DNA of 35,555 bases. Source: Synergistaceae bacterium. Lineage in GTDB: Bacteria; Synergistota; Synergistia; Synergistales; Aminobacteriaceae. Positions 30,727-35,555 of this stretch are shown one piece after another (the stretch's first letter is position 1; every line of letters begins with the position of its first letter). The notes below the pieces were generated by a model that was not told the origin of the DNA, searched no databases, and saw only the letters and a program-made list of their open reading frames with translations. Position numbers and translations under genes: made by a program. Where the stretch lies: assembly GCA_017445205.1 (NCBI GenBank), contig JAFSUP010000133.1:1-35555 (forward strand), in the 5' to 3' direction.

Positions 30727-31384
30727 CGGCCACGAAGCATTAAAAAAATTAAATTTTGAAATTAATCACGGCGAAAAAGTTGCGCTCGTCGGTGCGAACG
30801 GCTCGGGAAAATCTACGCTCTTATTATTAATCGCCGGTGCTATGGAACAAACTGACGGAAAAATTTTTTTCAGTGGCTCCGAAGTTTCAGAATCGCGCCG
30901 CCGTAAAACAGGATTAATTTTTCAAGATGCCGATGATCAAATTTTAATGCCGAGCGTAATTGAAGATGTTGCTTTCTCACCCGTGGCCGACGGAATGAAA
31001 GTTGAAGAAGCTCATGCGCTCGCTATGAAAATTTTAGAATCTCTTGGAATATCGCACTTGGCTGACAGAGTGCCGCATAAATTATCAGGTGGTGAAAAAC
31101 GAATGGTAACTTTCGCAGGGACTTTGGCCGCCGAGCCTGAATTACTTTTGCTTGATGAACCGACTGCGGCTCTTGACCCGGCAGGAAGACGGCGCGTAAT
31201 AAAATTTCTTAAAGATACAAACACGGCAATGCTTCTCGCGACTCACGATTTAGATATGGCTATCGAAATTTGCGAACACGCTTTAATAATGTCGCACGGA
31301 GAAATCGCTGCACAAGGTGCACTGCCGGGAATTTTCGATGACGAAAAACTTTTAGCCCGTTATAATCTTGCTGCCTTTGATTAA
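30680..31384 (+). CDS. cbiO: CbiO/NikO ATPase of the nickel/cobalt ECF transporter
   Basis: The 234-residue ABC ATPase energises metal uptake together with CbiQ and CbiM. Walker A GANGSGKST (about 38-46), Q-loop LIFQDADDQILMPSV with the double-Asp/Gln pattern of EcfA-type ATPases, signature LSGGEKR, Walker B LLLLDEPTAALD and H-loop THDL are all present. It starts at ATG 30680 within the end of cbiQ. Its last 33 bases overlap pgsA on the opposite strand, so the two stops are convergent and no terminator fits between them. It is slightly shorter than the usual about 250-275 residues. Confidence 0.93.
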   Translation: MKKLLAVQNLCYKYPDGHEALKKLNFEINHGEKVALVGANGSGKSTLLLLIAGAMEQTDGKIFFSGSEVSESRRRKTGLIFQDADDQILMPSVIEDVAFSPVADGMKVEEAHALAMKILESLGISHLADRVPHKLSGGEKRMVTFAGTLAAEPELLLLDEPTAALDPAGRRRVIKFLKDTNTAMLLATHDLDMAIEICEHALIMSHGEIAAQGALPGIFDDEKLLARYNLAAFD

Positions 31385-31912
31385 ATAATCCATTCCTGAC
31401 CACACTGTTAAAATCATTGCGATCCACATTACGATCATTCCGCCGGGAATATTTAATATAAGCATTGTGAGGGCGATAATCTGAGTTACGGTTTTCAATT
31501 TGCCGCCTTTTGAGGCCGCTATTACGATCCCTTCAGCTGCTGCCACAAGTCGCAAACCCGTAACAATAAATTCACGCGTGATTATCACCATGACGATCCA
31601 CGCCGGCAATCTTTGAAACTCAATCAAAGCTAACATTGCCGCAATGACGAGAACTTTATCGGCGAGCGGATCAATAAATTTTCCAAGGTTAGTAACAAGT
31701 TTGTACTTTCGCGCTATAAGTCCGTCGAACATGTCCGTCAACGCGGCAATTATAAACACGACAGCCGCAAGCGCATCTCCCCAACTGACATCAGGAAGGG
31801 ACGGAATTAATTTGTTATCAATCCTCAATGATAAAAATAATAAAACTAGCGGAGCAAGAAACACACGGATTAAACTAAGCGTGTTAGGAACATTAAAAAT
31901 TTTTGAGCGCAA
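31352..31912 (-). CDS. pgsA: CDP-diacylglycerol--glycerol-3-phosphate 3-phosphatidyltransferase
   Basis: PgsA makes phosphatidylglycerol-phosphate from CDP-diacylglycerol and glycerol-3-phosphate in the inner membrane. The CDP-alcohol phosphotransferase motif D-x2-DG-x2-AR-x8-G-x3-D-x3-D is complete: DMFDGLIARKYKLVTNLGKF followed by IDPLAD. The N-terminal NVPNTLSLIRVFLAP is also typical. About five hydrophobic helices are visible in 186 residues. Translation starts at TTG 31912 with a strong ggaggtg site. The 3' end overlaps cbiO by 33 bases on the opposite strand. Confidence 0.93.
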   Translation of the reverse strand: MRSKIFNVPNTLSLIRVFLAPLVLLFLSLRIDNKLIPSLPDVSWGDALAAVVFIIAALTDMFDGLIARKYKLVTNLGKFIDPLADKVLVIAAMLALIEFQRLPAWIVMVIITREFIVTGLRLVAAAEGIVIAASKGGKLKTVTQIIALTMLILNIPGGMIVMWIAMILTVWSGMDYLIKGSKIITG

Positions 31913-31968
31913 AATTATTCACCTCCGAAGTTGGATAGAAAAAATTATATACTCTCACGCAAAAATTT

Positions 31969-32865
31969 CTAACCTAATTTCGCAAGCTCTTGCCATAAAT
32001 CTTTTTGCTTTGTCGTTAAGCGCTTCGGGATTTCAATTTTTATTCTCACATATAAATCTCCGTTCGTGCCGTCGCGCTTCGGCATTCCTTTACCGCGGAC
32101 TCTTAATTTCTGACCGTCTTGAAGTCCCGCAGGCATTTTTATCATGACTTCGCCGTCAAGAGTTTTTATAGCTAAGTCTTTACCGAGTACGGCGTCCCAC
32201 ACAGGCACTTTTATTTCGCAAGTTAAATCGTGGTCATTGACTTCAAAAATTTTATGCGGTGCTACGTGAATATTTATGTAAATGTCGCCACCGCCGTCGG
32301 CCTTTCCAGGGAGTCGAATCTGCGAGCCTTCGGTCATGCCTTTTGGAAGATTAACGTTAAGCGTGCGTTTGCCTTTGGCACCGTTGAGAACGAAATTATG
32401 ATTCCCGCCTCTTACAACGTCTTCAAGCGATAATGTTACGGCGACTTCACTGTCGCGTTTTATCGACTGTCCTTGATTAGTAAAGTTCACACCGCTGAAG
32501 ATGTCTTGAAAGCCGCCAAAATTTCTAGCGCCATGTCCGAAGAGGCTTTCAAAGAAATCGCTGAAGGCTTCGCCATCTCCTCCACTGCTGCCGAAGTCAA
32601 CATGTTGCCACCCCGGAGGCGGTGTGAAGTCTTGGCCGTTTTGCCAGTTCATTCCTAACGTGTCATACTTTTTTCTTTTATCCGGGTCTTTAAGAACTTC
32701 ATAGGCTTCGTTAATCTCTTTATATTTTTCTTCGGCGTTTTTTTCTTTCGATACGTCAGGGTGATATTGCTTCGCGAGTTTTCTGTAAGCCTTGCGAATG
32801 TCATCGGCGCTAGCCTCGCGCGACACTCCTAAAATTTGATAATAATCTTTATATTGAACTCCCAT
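31969..32865 (-). CDS. cbpA: DnaJ-like curved-DNA-binding protein (CbpA type)
   Basis: The Hsp40 co-chaperone has a J-domain at residues about 5-68 with [20 protein letters not shown] (HPD motif), a Gly/Phe-rich linker ([25 protein letters not shown]) and two C-terminal beta-barrel domains ([56 protein letters not shown]). It lacks the zinc-finger repeats of DnaJ, hence CbpA/DjlA-type. I chose ATG 32865 (298 residues) because aaggag (32875-32880) is nine bases away; an upstream ATG at 32874 abuts the Shine-Dalgarno. It stimulates DnaK. No dnaK is nearby. Confidence 0.92.
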   Translation of the reverse strand: MGVQYKDYYQILGVSREASADDIRKAYRKLAKQYHPDVSKEKNAEEKYKEINEAYEVLKDPDKRKKYDTLGMNWQNGQDFTPPPGWQHVDFGSSGGDGEAFSDFFESLFGHGARNFGGFQDIFSGVNFTNQGQSIKRDSEVAVTLSLEDVVRGGNHNFVLNGAKGKRTLNVNLPKGMTEGSQIRLPGKADGGGDIYINIHVAPHKIFEVNDHDLTCEIKVPVWDAVLGKDLAIKTLDGEVMIKMPAGLQDGQKLRVRGKGMPKRDGTNGDLYVRIKIEIPKRLTTKQKDLWQELAKLG

Positions 32866-32972
32866 TGAGCACATCTCCTTAAAAATTTTCGTTGACTAAT
32901 TTTAACCTTAAATATTCGCAAGTCAAATTTTTATGTTATATTAAAAAATATTGAGAAGGGAGAAAATTTTTT

Positions 32973-33692
32973 TTGGAAGCCTGTACGCTCGACGAAATTA
33001 ATAACTTGAAAATCATTCAGCCTTCGACAGGCCCGCGCGTCAACATGGATACGATTTTGCTTGCGTCATGGGTGAAAAAACTTCGCGGCGATTCAAAATT
33101 TTTAGAAGCGGGCTGTGCTGCGGGAGCTGTGTCGCTGATACTGGCGTCAAAATTCAAAAAAAATTTTCACATAACCGGCCTTGATATTCAAAGCGAGCTT
33201 ATCGAAATTGCAAACACAAATGCAAAGAATAATAATCTCGATGAACGTGCAAATTTCATCGCGGGCGATCTTCGTGATAAAAATCTTTTCGCGCGAGAGA
33301 GTTTTGACGGACTTGTCATAAATCCTCCTTACTCTTCAATATCGGCAGGGCGTGAGAGTGATAACGCTTCACGTTCCACAGCGCGACTTGAAACGACTTG
33401 CACGCCGGACGACGTTAGCGAATTTGCTTTCAGAGTTTTGAAAAGTCGCGGGCGATTATTCGCAGTGTTCACGAGTTCGCGGCTCGACGTTTTCATGAAC
33501 GCGATGACAAAACATAAAATCATTCCTAAGAGACTAAAACTCGTTTATCCAAAATTAAATTTTAATTCTGGAATTTTTTTAATCGAATGCGTCAAGAATG
33601 GCGGCGCGGGTCTTATCGTTATGCCTCCGCTGATAGTCCGTGATGAAAATGACGATTACACGGCCGATTTATTAGACGCGTATAAATTTTAA
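32973..33692 (+). CDS. trmN6: tRNA1(Val) A37 N6-methyltransferase-like enzyme (TrmN6/YfiC family)
   Basis: This SAM-dependent N6-adenine methyltransferase of 239 residues has FLEAGCAAGAVSLILASKF (motif I; C-A-A-G replaces the usual G-T-G-x-G pattern), TGLDIQSELIEIANTNAKNN, and the catalytic INPPYSS of N6-adenine enzymes. The N-terminal DEINNLKIIQPSTGPRVNMD is typical of the YfiC family. The start is TTG 32973 with gaaggga upstream; the 5' end is preceded by 90 bases without a gene. It precedes a metallophosphoesterase by 12 bases. Homology to YfiC is good, but the exact tRNA or rRNA target is not provable here. Confidence 0.85.
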   Translation: MEACTLDEINNLKIIQPSTGPRVNMDTILLASWVKKLRGDSKFLEAGCAAGAVSLILASKFKKNFHITGLDIQSELIEIANTNAKNNNLDERANFIAGDLRDKNLFARESFDGLVINPPYSSISAGRESDNASRSTARLETTCTPDDVSEFAFRVLKSRGRLFAVFTSSRLDVFMNAMTKHKIIPKRLKLVYPKLNFNSGIFLIECVKNGGAGLIVMPPLIVRDENDDYTADLLDAYKF

Positions 33693-33704
33693 GGAGATTA
33701 ATTT

Positions 33705-34772
33705 ATGTTTGAAATTCTTTCAATCGGAACACAATATTTTATTTATAAGAAACTCAAGGCCGCGGGCGTTTCTAAAATCGTTCGGGCAATTTTTATATTT
33801 TGGGCAGCGTTTTGGATTTTAGCTGGCGCAGTGTGCGGTTATGATTTAATTCACGTTGAGTATGATTGGTTTTCAATGCGCACTAATGAAATTTTCCGTG
33901 CCGTGTCTTTAACTTGGACAATAATAACGCTCTTGGCCTTCTTCTCGTTCTTTATGATTGACGCCTTGACACGTTTCAGCGCGTTCACAAAGAAAAAATT
34001 ATTTTTTGCGACGTTAATCACGATTTTAATATCGTTATATTCAATCGGCGAAGCGTTTTTTGTCCGTGAACGTCATGTTGTAATCCTGACAAACAAAATC
34101 AGCGTTGACAAAATCCGACTGACTTATATCACTGACGCCCATATAGGCGGACTTTCGACACATTGGCACTTTGAACGCGCCATGAAAATTGTAAATGATT
34201 CAAGCCCGGATATTTTTATTTTGACTGGCGACATCATAGACGGCGATATGAATTTCAGAGACGCGGAAAAAAATTTATTGCGAGAAGCCGCCGCGCGTGC
34301 TCCGTTAGGTGCGTTCGCAGTCAATGGGAACCACGAACATTATTTTATTCTTGATGAAGACGTCGAAGGCATAATCAGGGACTGCGGTTTTAATTTATTG
34401 ATAAACGAGCGAATCGAAATCCCCAACACTAATATCACAATACTTGGTCTCGACGATACCAAGAACGGTTGGATAAAAATTTTTCTTGCCCCAGAAGACA
34501 AAGATAAATTTGTATTAATCTTAAAACACCGGCCCGGACTTCCATTTGACGCAGATAATAATTTCGATTTACAGCTCTCCGGCCATACTCACGGCGGACA
34601 ATTTTGGCCACTCGGATTTTTCAAGAGCATCGCCGCGGGAGTTCCGCAAGGATTGTCGCACAAGAACGGCGGTTTAGTTTATGTCAGCAACGGTTCGGGA
34701 TTTAATGGCGCGATGATGAGATTGTTTGTGCCGCCGGAAGTTACTGTGATTGACATTGTGAAGGAGAAATAA
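33705..34772 (+). CDS. Membrane-anchored metallophosphoesterase
   Basis: The 355-residue protein has four hydrophobic N-terminal helices (about 1-120), then a calcineurin-like phosphoesterase domain with all metal motifs: ITDAHIGG (D-x-H), LTGDIIDGD (GD-x-x-D), VNGNHEHY (GNHE) and SGHTHGGQFWP (GHTH). It resembles YkuE/YaeI-type enzymes, some of which hydrolyse UDP-2,3-diacylglucosamine or phospholipids; the substrate here is unknown. aaggag precedes the ATG. The neighbours trmN6 and rsmI are on the same strand with gaps of 12 and 3 bases, so it is probably in one operon. Confidence 0.87.
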   Translation: MFEILSIGTQYFIYKKLKAAGVSKIVRAIFIFWAAFWILAGAVCGYDLIHVEYDWFSMRTNEIFRAVSLTWTIITLLAFFSFFMIDALTRFSAFTKKKLFFATLITILISLYSIGEAFFVRERHVVILTNKISVDKIRLTYITDAHIGGLSTHWHFERAMKIVNDSSPDIFILTGDIIDGDMNFRDAEKNLLREAAARAPLGAFAVNGNHEHYFILDEDVEGIIRDCGFNLLINERIEIPNTNITILGLDDTKNGWIKIFLAPEDKDKFVLILKHRPGLPFDADNNFDLQLSGHTHGGQFWPLGFFKSIAAGVPQGLSHKNGGLVYVSNGSGFNGAMMRLFVPPEVTVIDIVKEK

Positions 34773-34775
34773 ATC

Positions 34776-35555
34776 ATGCCGCTATATCTTGTGCCGACCC
34801 CGATCGGAAATTTAGAGGACATAACGCTAAGGGCCTTGCGCGTTTTGCGAGAAGCGGATTTAATCGCCTGTGAAGACACTCGGACTTCGGGAATTTTGTT
34901 GCGACATTATGAAATTAATAAGCCGCTCACGTCTTTTCATATTCACAACGAGAACGAAAAATTAAATTTTTTGTTGGACAAGTTGCGCGACGCTAAAAAA
35001 ATTGCGGTGATCTCTGACGCGGGCACGCCGGGAGTATCTGACCCGGGTTGGATTTTGTTGAAGCACGCCATCGATGAAGGAATTGAAGTTGACGTTTTGC
35101 CGGGGCCAAGTGCAATTTTGCCTGCGGTGTTGATGTCAGGAATTTCGCCGCAGCCGTTTGTATTTTTGGGATTCCCTCCTGAGAAGCCGGGCGAGCGTGA
35201 AAAATTGTTGAACGAAATTAAAAATTTTCCTTTTACAATTTGTTTTTACATGTCGCCGCACAAGATTGAAAGACAAATTTCAGACATCTTAAAAATTTTA
35301 GGCAACCGGCGAGCGGCTCTTGTGCGTGAAATTTCTAAAATTTATCAGGAGGCCATACGCGGCGCATTATCCGAAGTGCTTGAGCGATTGAAAGACGGCG
35401 TGAAGGGCGAGCTAGTTTTGATTATCGAAGGTCAATCGCAAAATGAAATTAATGAATTGTGGCGCGAAGAAGCAAAAAAAATTTTCGCCGACGGTGCGAG
35501 TGTCAAGGACGTCGTAAACATCATCAGCGAAAAATATAAAATTTCAAAAAATGAA
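34776..35555 (+). CDS. rsmI: 16S rRNA C1402 2'-O-methyltransferase RsmI (cut by window end)
   Basis: RsmI methylates the ribose of C1402 in 16S rRNA using SAM. The tetrapyrrole-methylase-like fold is seen in LYLVPTPIGNLEDITLRALR, ACEDTRTSGILLRHY, VISDAGTPGVSDPGW, VDVLPGPSAILPAVLMSG and FLGFPPEKPGER, with the C-terminal EISKIYQEAIRGALSEVL and KGELVLIIEGQ. 260 codons are present with no stop, against a usual total of about 280, so only a few residues are missing. ATG 34776 follows aaggag (34761-34766), three bases after the previous stop. Confidence 0.95.
   Translation, partial: MPLYLVPTPIGNLEDITLRALRVLREADLIACEDTRTSGILLRHYEINKPLTSFHIHNENEKLNFLLDKLRDAKKIAVISDAGTPGVSDPGWILLKHAIDEGIEVDVLPGPSAILPAVLMSGISPQPFVFLGFPPEKPGEREKLLNEIKNFPFTICFYMSPHKIERQISDILKILGNRRAALVREISKIYQEAIRGALSEVLERLKDGVKGELVLIIEGQSQNEINELWREEAKKIFADGASVKDVVNIISEKYKISKNE

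Noticed and set aside
1-35555. CRISPR array
   Set aside because: No regularly spaced direct repeats of 24-40 bases with unique spacers; the only short repeats are the heptads, which have no spacers.

Overview
The window is most likely chromosomal DNA of a low-GC member of the Synergistota (Synergistetes). The best clue is the protein encoded at 26529-28255. It ends in a Gly-Gly-Cys motif, one hydrophobic helix and a basic Lys tail, the layout of the Synerg-CTERM sorting signal known from that phylum. Frequent TTG starts, A/T-rich runs of the AAAATTTT type and the gene mix (PPi-type phosphofructokinase, glpA/FAD oxidoreductase/DUF1667 operon) fit but do not prove it.

Bases 1-5700 are an accessory, visibly imported segment. 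They hold the right end of an IS5-like insertion sequence, a serine recombinase whose C-terminus was rewritten by the IS end, decayed genes (a small CxxC protein, and a metallopeptidase-like gene with two frameshifts), a 118-bp MITE-like element with matching ends, and a coupled three-gene operon of a 'virulence-related' protein plus two different serine recombinases. Next to it (5832-6753) lie a stand-alone SRA-like modified-DNA reader and a STAS anti-sigma-factor antagonist.

From 6.8 kb onward the DNA is a dense housekeeping region: serC-serA; greA, a nucleotide-sugar 4-epimerase, hemB and dapF (dapF is frame-disrupted); a ribokinase-like kinase, a CPA2 cation/proton antiporter and an exported protein; on the minus strand DUF1810, PPi-type pfk, a ferritin-like protein and a metallo-beta-lactamase-fold hydrolase, the last facing a divergent HxlR regulator. 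The glycerol cluster (19.4-25.1 kb) takes up glycerol (glpF), phosphorylates it (glpK) and oxidises glycerol-3-phosphate (glpA-like, NAD/FAD oxidoreductase, DUF1667). Then come pilT, the Synerg-CTERM surface protein, and a five-gene ECF nickel/cobalt uptake operon (NikK-like, NikL-like, CbiM/NikM, CbiQ, CbiO). The end carries pgsA, cbpA/dnaJ-like, trmN6-like, a membrane metallophosphoesterase and rsmI (cut by the window end).

The most unusual layer is non-coding. (1) Two C/G homopolymer tracts sit between -35-like and -10-like hexamers, upstream of the SRA gene and of the Synerg-CTERM gene, the classic design of a phase-variable promoter; the Synerg-CTERM gene also has an out-of-frame A8 tract. 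(2) A dispersed heptad repeat (consensus RTTAGGA, four to five units) occurs six times; in four places it forms the 5' arm of a probable intrinsic terminator, and once it encodes the tail of CbiQ and supplies the ribosome site of cbiO. (3) A G-rich palindromic repeat occurs twice, once inside the start of the nikL-like gene. (4) A hairpin with a U-tract buries the Shine-Dalgarno sequence of the nickel/cobalt operon. No rRNA, tRNA or CRISPR array was seen. All gaps between genes are shorter than about 300 bases.
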